Positions 1 through 6,984 of a stretch of DNA of 21,162 nt are shown here, piece after piece. A program made the position numbers and the translations under genes. Positions within the stretch are counted from its first letter, which is position 1. The number at the start of each line of letters is the position of its first letter. The DNA is from CAZXSK01 sp964642855 (GTDB lineage: Bacteria; Planctomycetota; Phycisphaerae; SM23-33), in assembly GCA_964642855.1 (NCBI GenBank), contig CAZXSK010000065.1, positions 1 to 21,162 of the forward strand. Direction: 5' to 3'. Below the pieces are notes generated by a model, which searched no databases, was not told the DNA's origin, and saw only the letters and a list, made by a program, of their open reading frames with translations.

Positions 1-41
1 GCTGGCAACCGAGTGCTGTACCAATCAAACGGGAGATCGGG

Positions 42-47
42 TATAGT
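42..47 (+). promoter_or_regulatory. Possible -10 element of ribE
   Basis: TATAGT matches the sigma70 -10 consensus at 5 of 6 positions and lies 9 bp before the ribE ATG. No convincing -35 is visible at 16-18 bp spacing. If it is used, transcription would start at or within a few bases of the ATG, giving a leaderless or nearly leaderless mRNA. Confidence 0.3.
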
Positions 48-56
48 GACATGTCC

Positions 57-704
57 ATGTTCACCGGGATTATCCGACATGTCGGAACCGTTACCGCCGT
101 CCGGCCGACGCCGGCGGGAAGGAGCCTGCGCATCTCGCTGGGTCCGCTGGTGGAGGGTCTACGGGCGGGCGACAGCGTGGCGGTCTGTGGAGCCTGCCTG
201 ACAGCGTCGGACATTGATCGCAATGAGGCCAGTTTCGACGTCATCGCTGAGACCCTAAGCCGGACCCGCCTGGGCAACCTGGCCGTGGGGTCGCGCGTGA
301 ATCTCGAACGCTCGCTCACGCTGGCTGACGCTCTCGACGGGCACCTCGTGCAGGGGCACGTCGATGGCCTGGCGACGGTGCGGCGCGTTCGTCGTGACGG
401 CGGGCAGTGGGTCATCGAGCTGGCCGGCGGACCCGAACTGACCGGACAGATGGTCCCCAAGGGCTCGGTCGCCATCGACGGCGTGTCGCTGACGCTGGCA
501 GGCGTATCGGGCGAGGAGTTCAGCGTGGCGCTGATTCCGACGACCCTCGCCGAGACGACCCTGGGCGATCTTACGCCCGGCGACGAGGTGAACATCGAGA
601 CCGACGTGATCGGCAAGTACGTGCAGAAGTATCTTCATCAACTCGTCGGCGGCGGGTCGGGAAACCTGTCGCTGGAGAAGCTCCGCCAGGCGGGGTTTGC
701 CTGA
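57..704 (+). CDS. ribE: Riboflavin synthase, alpha subunit
   Basis: Catalyses the dismutation of two 6,7-dimethyl-8-ribityllumazine molecules to riboflavin, the last step of riboflavin synthesis, in the cytoplasm. The 215-residue product has the family length and begins with the hallmark MFTGI. Two lumazine-binding repeats are visible, about residues 1-97 and 98-190. They carry NLERSL (83-88), GHLVQGHVDG (95-104) and GSVAIDGVSLTL (136-147), and the second repeat ends in VNIETDVIGKYV. An ATG six bases upstream (51) is in frame, but MFTGI is the conserved family start. No Shine-Dalgarno lies at usable distance. The first repeat reads GACLT where the family usually has GVCLT, a mild change. pdxA follows after 93 bp on the same strand, so cotranscription is plausible. 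The symbol is ribE or ribC depending on the nomenclature used. Confidence 0.95.
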   Translation: MFTGIIRHVGTVTAVRPTPAGRSLRISLGPLVEGLRAGDSVAVCGACLTASDIDRNEASFDVIAETLSRTRLGNLAVGSRVNLERSLTLADALDGHLVQGHVDGLATVRRVRRDGGQWVIELAGGPELTGQMVPKGSVAIDGVSLTLAGVSGEEFSVALIPTTLAETTLGDLTPGDEVNIETDVIGKYVQKYLHQLVGGGSGNLSLEKLRQAGFA

Positions 705-797
705 GAGCAGCCAAGCTGCGGCCGATGCTGCTGCAACCCGCGGAGGGTCGGCAGATGTCCGCCGGATCGAGAAGACAACCGCAACCCGGGAAGAGGA

Positions 798-1847
798 ATG
801 AACCGCGACGAGCGCCCCATCATCGGCATCACGATGGGAGACCCCTGCGGCATCGGGGCAGAGATCATCGTCAAGGCGCTGGCTGACCCGCAGCTTCGCC
901 GGCGGGCGAGGTTCGTCGTTTTCGGTTTCTCGGAGCAGCTGTCCTATACCGCCGACGCGATGGAGATCGATCTGCGTTTCCGTCGTGAGCACCACGAGGA
1001 TATCCGACGGTTTCCCCGCGACCTGGTCGTGCTGGACTACGACGAAATCCCGTTTCCCTCCTCCATGCCGCGCGGACCCAGCAAGGTCGGCGGCAAGGCG
1101 TCGATGGCCTTCTGCCAGGACGCGATCCATGCCGCCCAGCGAGGCGATATCGACGCGATCGTCACCGCGCCGATCTCCAAGACCTCCTGGAAAATGGCCA
1201 AGTATCACAAGTACCCCGGCCACACCGAGCTGCTGGCGGATAAGTGCGGCGTCAAGCGCGTGGCGATGATGTTTGTCGCGCCGCAACTGAAGGTGGTCCT
1301 CGCGACGATCCATCGTTCGCTGATGGACATCCAGAACGTCTTCACGATCGGGTGCGTGTTCAACCCCATCGATCTGGCCGACCGGGCGCTACGGGAGTGG
1401 TTCGGACTCCGCAGGCCCCGGATCGCGGTGTGCGGCCTGAACCCGCACGCCGGCGAGGAAGGCCAGTTCGGCGACGAGGAAACCCGCGTGATCGGACCGG
1501 CGATCCTGATGGCTGGCGAGGCGGGTGTCCGCGTTTCGGGCCCATATCCCGCCGATACGCTCTTTCTCAAGGCCGTCCAGGGACGCTACGACTGCGTCGT
1601 GGCGATGTACCACGACCAGGGGCTGATCCCCGTGAAGCTCCTGGCCCCCAGGGATGTCGTCAACCTCACCCTCGGTCTGCCGATCATCCGCACGTCCCCG
1701 GGGCACGGAACCGCCTTCGACATCGCAGGAAGGAACAAGGCGGACGAAGGTTCCATGGCCTCAGCGATCCGACTTGCCGTAGAATTGGCAGAGAGGAAAC
1801 GCGCAACGGCCGAGGCTGACACCGATGACCCCGACACGGGATCCTGA
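798..1847 (+). CDS. pdxA: 4-hydroxythreonine-4-phosphate dehydrogenase PdxA
   Basis: NAD-dependent oxidation of 4-phosphohydroxy-L-threonine in the DXP-dependent pyridoxal phosphate pathway; cytoplasmic, usually dimeric and metal-dependent. The 349-residue product has the family length. Recognisable segments are ITMGDPCGIGAE (11-22), APISK (124-128), PGHTELLA (140-147), GLNPHAGE (213-220) and MYHDQGLIPVK (270-280). The three metal-binding histidines of the family correspond to His172, His217 and His272. The C-terminal RTSPGHGTAFDIAG (298-311) is also typical. A purine-rich AAGAGGA abuts the ATG; GGGA a few bases further upstream gives better spacing. The 3' end overlaps the next gene by 23 bp, so translational coupling is likely. 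PdxA2 paralogues with other substrates exist, but nothing here points to that. Confidence 0.95.
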   Translation: MNRDERPIIGITMGDPCGIGAEIIVKALADPQLRRRARFVVFGFSEQLSYTADAMEIDLRFRREHHEDIRRFPRDLVVLDYDEIPFPSSMPRGPSKVGGKASMAFCQDAIHAAQRGDIDAIVTAPISKTSWKMAKYHKYPGHTELLADKCGVKRVAMMFVAPQLKVVLATIHRSLMDIQNVFTIGCVFNPIDLADRALREWFGLRRPRIAVCGLNPHAGEEGQFGDEETRVIGPAILMAGEAGVRVSGPYPADTLFLKAVQGRYDCVVAMYHDQGLIPVKLLAPRDVVNLTLGLPIIRTSPGHGTAFDIAGRNKADEGSMASAIRLAVELAERKRATAEADTDDPDTGS

Positions 1848-2445
1848 CCGCTACTTCGCCGAGCTCCAGGCGAGACTGGAGCCCAGCTACCTTGCCGCTG
1901 ATGAGCCCTGGAAGCAATCGGGCTTCTCCGGGCCCCGCGAGCGCTGGGTCGCCTGCCGGCGCCCCATCGCCGACGCCATCGACGCGTCCGGGACGTTCCT
2001 GGACATTGGCTGCGCCAACGGATACCTGCTGGAAAGCGTGCTTCAGTGGACAGCGCCGCGCGGCGTGAGCGTCGAGCCCTGGGGGCTGGATTTGTCCGGG
2101 AAACTGGTCGAACTCGCTCGAAAGCGCCTGCCCGACTGGAGCGATCACCTCGTGGCGGGCAATGCACTGTGGTGGAACCCGCCCCGCCGGTTCGACGTCG
2201 TCCGCACCGAGCTGGTCTACGTACCGCCCGGGTATCGGGTTGAATACGTCCGCAGGCTGCTGGAGCAGTTCCTCACCCCCGAAGGTAAGCTGCTTGTAGC
2301 CGAGTACCGTTCCCGAAAGTACGAGGGACAGGACCCCTGGGTCGATGCGGACCTGGAGGAGATGGATATCAGCGTCGCCTGCTGTCATCACGGCCTGTGG
2401 CAGGGCAGGGAGCTCACCCGCGTGGCCGTCGTGTACCAGCAGTAG
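1825..2445 (+). CDS. Class I SAM-dependent methyltransferase, substrate unknown
   Basis: A 206-residue Rossmann-type methyltransferase. Motif I is FLDIGCANGYLLESV (58-72), the SAM-binding glycine-rich loop. Motif II is GLDLSGKLVELAR (87-99), with the acidic residue expected to hold the ribose. GNALWW (112-117) and FDVVRTELVYVPP (123-135) fit the adenine-binding and motif IV regions, and LLVAEY (156-161) is the strand after the conserved post-motif helix. No target-recognition domain is appended, so the substrate cannot be read from the sequence; small molecule or protein are both open. The start is set by GAGG at 1812-1815, nine bases upstream, inside the end of pdxA. The TAG stop lies 4 bp from the stop of the convergent hydrolase gene, with no obvious terminator between them. 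Confidence 0.82.
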   Translation: MTPTRDPDRYFAELQARLEPSYLAADEPWKQSGFSGPRERWVACRRPIADAIDASGTFLDIGCANGYLLESVLQWTAPRGVSVEPWGLDLSGKLVELARKRLPDWSDHLVAGNALWWNPPRRFDVVRTELVYVPPGYRVEYVRRLLEQFLTPEGKLLVAEYRSRKYEGQDPWVDADLEEMDISVACCHHGLWQGRELTRVAVVYQQ

Positions 2446-2449
2446 CGGA

Positions 2450-3988
2450 TCAGCGCGGTTTGCGGGGCAGGGCGGGCAACCTGCTGTTCACTGCTTGGAG
2501 CACCTTCAGCGCCGGCCCGTACGCCGGCTGGGCCTGCACCGCCTGGCGGACCGCGCCGCTGGCGGCATTGAAGTCTCCCGCCCATTTCAGCGGGCTGTCC
2601 TTGTCCGCCTCGACCCCCCGGGCAAACCGCCGGGCGTAGATCCTCGCGCGGTACGTGTGCAGGGCTGCATCGAAGAGGTCCGGCAGCGAGCCCTTGCCCT
2701 CTCTCGCCCGCAGCGCCATGCCCATCTGACGAAGTGCTGCGTTCTCCGGCCTGGTCGCCCAGCCGTCGGAGTCGTCGTACAGATCGGCGTCGAGGCCTTC
2801 GAAGGGCTCGATCAGTCCGGGAACGTACGTCAGCGCCATCAGCAGCCGAAGTTTGCCCGTGCTGCCTTCGGAACGGATCCGCTTGAGCAGGCTTCGGCGC
2901 GCGGCCTCCAGCTTGCCGCTGCGTATCCGCTGGAGGTCCTCATCGCCTGCGTCGGACAGGCCCAGCGGATCCAGCTGGACCTGCCAGAGAGGTCTTACGT
3001 CTTCGCCGCCAAGCAACATGGGGCGCGGCGAGCAGGCCTTGGGCTTCTGCTCGGCGATCCAGTCATTCATCGCTCGCCAGTACTTCATCGCCGGGGTATG
3101 TCCCTCGCCCGGAGCTTCCACGTACACGCAGTCGATCTTCCGCCGCTTGAGTTCGGCTACCGCCTTGCGGACATTTTCCACCGGGGCCAGCGACGCCCCG
3201 TCGGTGTCCTTCTCGCCATGGAGGACGTAGAACGGAATGCCGCGAAGGTTGCCCAGGATCTCTCCGCCCATCGCGGCGGGATGGCCTGCCACCGACGCCC
3301 CGGCGCTCCACAGCTCGGGCTTGGCCAGCAGGTGCGCCCACGTGCCCATACCCCCCATCGAGCCACCCGTCACGATCAGCCGGCGGGGATCGATGCGATA
3401 CCGCCGGGCGACCCAGCTCATGAGCCTGTAGACATTGATGACCTCCGGCCCGGCCGACCACATGTGGCTTTGGTCGGTGGTCGTGGGAAAGAGCACGAAG
3501 TGCCCGCTGGCCGCGAGCTGTCTGGCGTAGAAGGGCACCACGTTGTCGCCGTCGGACTGGCTTCCGTGCAGCGCCACCACCAGCGGCCAACTCCTGGCAG
3601 GGGTGTAGTCCTTCGGAATGGCCAGGTTGAACCAACCGCGCTCGCCGTCCTTCAGCCACGGGGTCTTCACCCGCCAGACGGGCCCCTTCTTTCTGCCCGG
3701 CGGGTCGTTGGCGTCGGCGATGGTTTCCAGGTCCTCCAGAGACAGTCCCAGATGGTCGGCCCAAGGCTTTTCCAGCATGGCTTGGTAGCGTTTCTTCCGG
3801 TTGGCAGGGTCCTCGTCGGCGAAGAAGGCGTCGAGGGACGTCTCGATGGCCTCCTCGGTGCGTGCAGGCAGGGCGCCGTCCGGCACACGGACAGCCCGGG
3901 AGGTGTTCTTCTGTTCAGCGGCGGCCACTGCGGCAAGCAGAGCGACCGCGAGTACGGCTGTTGTCCGGGTTTTCCTGCAAAGGAGCAT
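2450..3988 (-). CDS. Secreted alpha/beta-hydrolase (esterase/depolymerase-like)
   Basis: A 512-residue protein with a Sec signal peptide: basic MLLCRKTR, then a hydrophobic alanine-rich stretch to about residue 24. The alpha/beta-hydrolase core spans roughly 115-315. The oxyanion-side motif is ALHGSQSDGDN (139-149). The nucleophile elbow is GGSMG with Ser210. The likely acid is Asp261 in HGEKDTDG, and the likely base is His297 in GEGHTP. This arrangement resembles the PHB-depolymerase/carbohydrate-esterase and dienelactone-hydrolase-like groups often seen in Planctomycetes; the exact substrate is not visible. About 200 residues after the core (315-512) are helical, charged and unrecognised. 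The start is supported by GGAG (plus-strand ctcc 3995-3998), six bases from the ATG. It is transcribed alone, divergent from bioY and convergent with the methyltransferase. Confidence 0.82.
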   Translation of the reverse strand: MLLCRKTRTTAVLAVALLAAVAAAEQKNTSRAVRVPDGALPARTEEAIETSLDAFFADEDPANRKKRYQAMLEKPWADHLGLSLEDLETIADANDPPGRKKGPVWRVKTPWLKDGERGWFNLAIPKDYTPARSWPLVVALHGSQSDGDNVVPFYARQLAASGHFVLFPTTTDQSHMWSAGPEVINVYRLMSWVARRYRIDPRRLIVTGGSMGGMGTWAHLLAKPELWSAGASVAGHPAAMGGEILGNLRGIPFYVLHGEKDTDGASLAPVENVRKAVAELKRRKIDCVYVEAPGEGHTPAMKYWRAMNDWIAEQKPKACSPRPMLLGGEDVRPLWQVQLDPLGLSDAGDEDLQRIRSGKLEAARRSLLKRIRSEGSTGKLRLLMALTYVPGLIEPFEGLDADLYDDSDGWATRPENAALRQMGMALRAREGKGSLPDLFDAALHTYRARIYARRFARGVEADKDSPLKWAGDFNAASGAVRQAVQAQPAYGPALKVLQAVNSRLPALPRKPR

Positions 3989-4018
3989 GGGCTTCTCCGG
4001 GGGCTGACGGGCTGAACC

Positions 4019-4024
4019 ATTGTA
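4019..4024 (-). promoter_or_regulatory. Possible -10 element of the hydrolase gene
   Basis: On the minus strand this reads TACAAT, a 5/6 match to the -10 consensus, 30 bp before the hydrolase ATG. No good -35 is found at 17 bp; an inverted repeat lies immediately upstream instead, which could fit an activator-dependent or repressed promoter. Confidence 0.35.
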
Positions 4025-4043
4025 CCCGACCGCACCGTCGGGT
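4024..4043. repeat. Perfect 7-bp inverted repeat, candidate operator
   Basis: ACCCGAC and GTCGGGT are separated by 6 bp (CGCACC). The repeat touches the upstream edge of the predicted -10 of the hydrolase gene and so occupies the spacer region of that promoter. It is not followed by a T-run on either strand, so it does not look like a terminator. A transcription-factor site is the simplest reading; no family can be named. Confidence 0.35.
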
Positions 4044-4113
4044 GCCTGCCATTTGCGGGGGCTGTCGGGCTTCCTGGAAGGCGGGGATGTCTCTGGCGGT
4101 CGATCATTTCTGC

Positions 4114-4142
4114 TTGCACTTGCCGGCTGGTCTTTCTATGTT
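4114..4142 (+). promoter_or_regulatory. Possible sigma70-type promoter of bioY
   Basis: TTGCAC (4114-4119), 17 bp spacer, TATGTT (4137-4142), about 68 bp before the bioY ATG. Both boxes are only partial matches. No palindrome resembling a BirA or BioR operator is visible around it. Confidence 0.3.
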
Positions 4143-4210
4143 CACGTGGCTTTGCGAGGGCTGCCTGCTGCGCGGGCAGACCCCACGGACGGGATTCAAG
4201 GAGACTCGCA

Positions 4211-4807
4211 ATGAACTGCGCGACCTATGCTGACGTTCTCCGCCCCTCTTCCCGGAGTTGGGCGATTCCTTATGACGTGCTGATGGTGTTGGGCGGCTCG
4301 CTGCTGATGGCCGCCTGCGCCCGGGTGGCGGTTCCGTTCTGGCCGGTGCCGATCACGGGGCAGACCTTCGGCGTGCTGCTGACGGCGATGCTCCTGGGCT
4401 CGCGGCGGGCGGTTGCCTGCCAGGTAACATACATTGCCCAGGGTCTGGCCGGGTTGCCTGTTTTTGCAGGCGGCGGCGCGGGGGTCGCACATCTGCTGGG
4501 CCCCACCGGCGGATATCTGCTGGGCTTCATCGCCGCGGCCTGGCTGGCGGGAACCCTCGCCGAGAAGGGCTGGGACCGCAGTTTCGCCCGTTGCCTGGCG
4601 GCGATGACCGTCGGCACGGGTGTGATTTTCGCGATCGGCCTGGCGTGGCTGGGTCTCTGGCTGTCGATGGCAGGTTCGGGCGGATCCGTCTGGATGCTCG
4701 GCCTGGTGCCCTTTGTCCCCGGCGCGATCGTCAAGATCGCTCTGGCCGGGGCGTTGCTGCCGATCGGCTGGAAACTCATGGGCCGGCCTGGCCCGGAGAA
4801 GGCCTGA
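4211..4807 (+). CDS. bioY: Biotin transporter BioY (ECF S component)
   Basis: Integral membrane biotin-binding S component of the energy-coupling-factor transporter family, 198 residues as expected. Family motifs are PVPITGQTFGVLL (45-57), GLPVFAGGGAG (81-91), GPTGGYLLGF (97-106) and PFVPGAIVKI (167-176). About six hydrophobic segments can be counted. The start is fixed by AAGGAG at 4198-4203, seven bases before the ATG. No genes for the ATPase and transmembrane coupling components (BioM/BioN or EcfAT) lie next to it, so it either shares a module encoded elsewhere or works alone; BioY proteins without neighbouring partners are common. The divergent neighbour is the secreted hydrolase. The downstream gene etfB has its own predicted promoter. 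Confidence 0.93.
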   Translation: MNCATYADVLRPSSRSWAIPYDVLMVLGGSLLMAACARVAVPFWPVPITGQTFGVLLTAMLLGSRRAVACQVTYIAQGLAGLPVFAGGGAGVAHLLGPTGGYLLGFIAAAWLAGTLAEKGWDRSFARCLAAMTVGTGVIFAIGLAWLGLWLSMAGSGGSVWMLGLVPFVPGAIVKIALAGALLPIGWKLMGRPGPEKA

Positions 4808-4852
4808 GAGCAAACCATCAATCGTCTGGCCCGGCGGGCAGGTCAAATCGGC

Positions 4853-4881
4853 TTGACTCGTCCGGCTGCGATCCGTACGAT
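4853..4881 (+). promoter_or_regulatory. Predicted sigma70-type promoter of the etfB-etfA-acyl-CoA dehydrogenase operon
   Basis: TTGACT (4853-4858), exactly 17 bp spacer, TACGAT (4876-4881). The -35 matches the consensus at 5 of 6 positions and the -10 at 4 of 6. The expected start of transcription is near 4888, giving a leader of about 86 nt before the GTG of etfB. Confidence 0.6.
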
Positions 4882-4893
4882 TCCCGCTTGAAG

Positions 4894-4924
4894 GGCGGTC
4901 CGCACAAGCGGACCGTCGTTGTTT
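4894..4924 (+). terminator. Hairpin with U-rich tail between bioY and etfB
   Basis: CGGTCCGC (4896-4903) and GCGGACCG (4908-4915) pair perfectly around an ACAA loop. One G-T and one G-C pair extend the stem to 10 bp (4894-4917). GTTGTTT follows. It could be the intrinsic terminator of bioY. It also begins only a few bases after the predicted start of the etf operon, so it would be the 5'-terminal structure of that mRNA: an attenuator or a stabilising hairpin. Confidence 0.45.
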
Positions 4925-4960
4925 CGGGGGGATCCGCAAACGGAAACTACCACGAGATTC

Positions 4961-4965
4961 AGGAG
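4961..4965 (+). promoter_or_regulatory. Shine-Dalgarno that fixes the GTG start of etfB
   Basis: AGGAG, eight bases before GTG at 4974. This supports the non-ATG start, from which the product begins MGYNCVVCVKQVPDT, matching the family N-terminus. Confidence 0.75.
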
Positions 4966-4973
4966 CGAAACAC

Positions 4974-5834
4974 GTGGGCTACAACTGCGTCGTATGCGTC
5001 AAGCAGGTGCCGGACACCAAGAACATCACCGGCGATGCGATGACCCCGGAGGGCACCGTCAACCGCGGCGCCCTGCCTGCCATCTTCAACCCCGAGGACC
5101 TCATCGCGCTGGAACAGGCCTTGAAGGTCCGCGACGAGCACGGCGGGACCGTGACGGTCCTCACCATGGGCGTGCCCCGCGCCTGCGAAGTGCTGCGCGA
5201 GGCGATGTTCCGTGGCGCAGACCGTGGCGTGCTCGTCACCGATCGCCGGGCAGCGGCCTCCGATACCCTCGCCACCAGCTACATCCTCTCCTGTGCGGTG
5301 GCCAAGCTCGACCCGGACCTGGTCTTCTGTGGCCGGCAGGCGATTGACGGCGACACCGCCCAGACCGGCCCGCAGATGGCTGAAAAACTCGGCATGCCCG
5401 TCGTGACCTACCTCGAAGAGCTCAAGGGCATCGAGGAGGGCAAGATCACGGTCCTTCGGAACATCGGCAACGGCTGGCAGACGGTCCGTTGCTCGCTGCC
5501 GGCGGTTATCACCGTCAACGAGGGCGCGGGCACGTGCAGGCCTGCCGCAGCCAAGCGGATCATGAAGTTCAAGAAGGCCAAGGCACCGGCCGAGGTCGGC
5601 GACGACTCCGCCGCCCTCGAAAAGCTCCAGGCCAAGGGGCTTATGATCGACCAGTGGGACCTCGACGACATCGAAGCCGACCTGCAGTGGTGCGGCATGG
5701 ACGGAAGCCCCACCAAGGTCAACCGCGTGCAGTCGATCGTGCTGGCCGGCGGGGAGTACCACGAGTTCCCCGGCACCGAGGAAGGCGTCGCCGAACTGGT
5801 CGGCGAGCTGATCAACGACCATACCATCGGCTGA
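4974..5834 (+). CDS. etfB: Electron transfer flavoprotein, beta subunit
   Basis: Beta subunit of the heterodimeric ETF, which takes electrons from acyl-CoA dehydrogenases; 286 residues, cytoplasmic. It opens with VVCVKQVPDT (6-15). NPEDLIALEQAL (39-50) and the beta-subunit signature GRQAIDGDTAQTGPQMAEKL (120-139) are both clear. SDTLATSYILS (96-106) and GDTAQTGP resemble the clostridial/Bcd-type group, which includes electron-bifurcating ETFs, more than the mammalian respiratory beta subunit; this is from remembered family patterns and is an inference. It starts with GTG behind a good Shine-Dalgarno. It is the first gene of an operon with etfA and an acyl-CoA dehydrogenase, so its partner and electron donor are both encoded alongside. 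Confidence 0.95.
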   Translation: MGYNCVVCVKQVPDTKNITGDAMTPEGTVNRGALPAIFNPEDLIALEQALKVRDEHGGTVTVLTMGVPRACEVLREAMFRGADRGVLVTDRRAAASDTLATSYILSCAVAKLDPDLVFCGRQAIDGDTAQTGPQMAEKLGMPVVTYLEELKGIEEGKITVLRNIGNGWQTVRCSLPAVITVNEGAGTCRPAAAKRIMKFKKAKAPAEVGDDSAALEKLQAKGLMIDQWDLDDIEADLQWCGMDGSPTKVNRVQSIVLAGGEYHEFPGTEEGVAELVGELINDHTIG

Positions 5835-5863
5835 CGGACCGCACGAGGAACCCACGAACCATC

Positions 5864-5881
5864 CCGCCGGCAGCCCGGCGG
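5864..5881 (+). other. Intercistronic hairpin between etfB and etfA
   Basis: CCGCCGG (5864-5870), loop CAGC, CCGGCGG (5875-5881): a perfect 7-bp GC stem with no U-run after it. It is therefore more likely an mRNA stability or expression-ratio element than a terminator. It ends 20 bases before the etfA ATG, just upstream of its AGGA. Confidence 0.45.
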
Positions 5882-5901
5882 AAACCACAGGATACGACAC
5901 G

Positions 5902-6954
5902 ATGATCGAAGCGAATCGAAAAGGCGAAGTCTGGGTCTTCGGCGAACAGGAAGAAGGTAAGCTCTCCGACGTGCCCCTGGAGCTTCTGGGCAAGGGTCGA
6001 GAGGTCGCTGACACCCTTGGCGTGCCCGTCGCTGCGATGCTTCTGGGCGACGGCGTGGAAGGCCTCGGCGGAACGCTCATCGCCCATGGAGCCGACAAGG
6101 TGTACTACGTCGAGCACCCCAAGCTCGCCCAGTATCAGACGGCCAGCTACTCCAAGGCGATCTGCGACCTGATCTCCGAGCACAAGCCGCAGGTCTGCAT
6201 GTTCGGCGCGACCCCCCTGGGGCGCGACCTGGCCCCCTCGGTCGCCTCGACGATGCGTTGCGGCCTGACGGCCGACTGCACCGACCTTCAGATCGGCAAT
6301 CACACCGACCCCCGCAGCAAGGAGAGCTACGAGAACCTTCTGCTGCAGATCCGCCCGGCGTTCGGGGGCAACATCATCGCGACGATCGTAAACCCCGAGC
6401 GCTGGCCGCAGATGGCCACCGTTCGCGAGGGCGTGATGCCCATGACCGACCCCGACCCGTCCCGCCAAGGCGAGGTCATCAAGAGCAAGGCTGACCTGGA
6501 CGAGTTCGAGCTGCCCCTGGAGATCCTCGAGACCATTCGCCGCGAAAAGAAGGTCAACCTCAAGGGAGCCCGGATCATCGTCGCCGGGGGCGCGGGCGTC
6601 GGCAGCAAGGAAAACTTCAAGCTGCTGTGGGATCTGGCCCACGTGCTGGGCGGCGCCGTCGGCGGAAGCCGTGCTGCCGTCGACCTGGGCTACATCGACC
6701 ACGATCACCAGATCGGGCAGACCGGCACGACCGTCCGTCCCGCGCTGTACATCGCGGTGGGCATCTCCGGCGCGGTCCAGCACCGCGCGGGCATGGAAGA
6801 GTCGGCCAAGATCCTGGCGATCAACACCGACCCCCAGGCGGATATCTTCTCGATCGCTCATTACGGCATCGTGGGCGATTTCCAGCAGGTGCTCCCGAAG
6901 ATGGTCAAGGCCATCCGCCAGGGCGCCGACAAGGCAGAGGCCGTCGAGGCGTAA
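5902..6954 (+). CDS. etfA: Electron transfer flavoprotein, alpha subunit
   Basis: Alpha subunit of ETF, carrying FAD in its C-terminal domain; 350 residues. The N-terminal domain starts WVFGEQEEGKL (11-21). The FAD domain shows RIIVAGGAGVGS (224-235), GGSRAAVDLG (254-263), GQTGTTVRPALYIAVGISGA (272-291), QHRAGM (293-298) and the late INTDPQADIF (307-316), all diagnostic. AGGA at 5889-5892 lies nine bases before the ATG. It sits 67 bp after etfB and 30 bp before the acyl-CoA dehydrogenase. It is the only complete gene in the window ending in TAA. Confidence 0.96.
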   Translation: MIEANRKGEVWVFGEQEEGKLSDVPLELLGKGREVADTLGVPVAAMLLGDGVEGLGGTLIAHGADKVYYVEHPKLAQYQTASYSKAICDLISEHKPQVCMFGATPLGRDLAPSVASTMRCGLTADCTDLQIGNHTDPRSKESYENLLLQIRPAFGGNIIATIVNPERWPQMATVREGVMPMTDPDPSRQGEVIKSKADLDEFELPLEILETIRREKKVNLKGARIIVAGGAGVGSKENFKLLWDLAHVLGGAVGGSRAAVDLGYIDHDHQIGQTGTTVRPALYIAVGISGAVQHRAGMEESAKILAINTDPQADIFSIAHYGIVGDFQQVLPKMVKAIRQGADKAEAVEA

Positions 6955-6984
6955 CCCACCCGCCAGAGACAGGAACCACCAGAC

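Noticed and set aside
2345..4015. A 556-codon plus-strand frame opposite the secreted hydrolase
   Set aside because: It overlaps the end of the methyltransferase and is antisense to a gene with a Ser-Asp-His triad and signal peptide.
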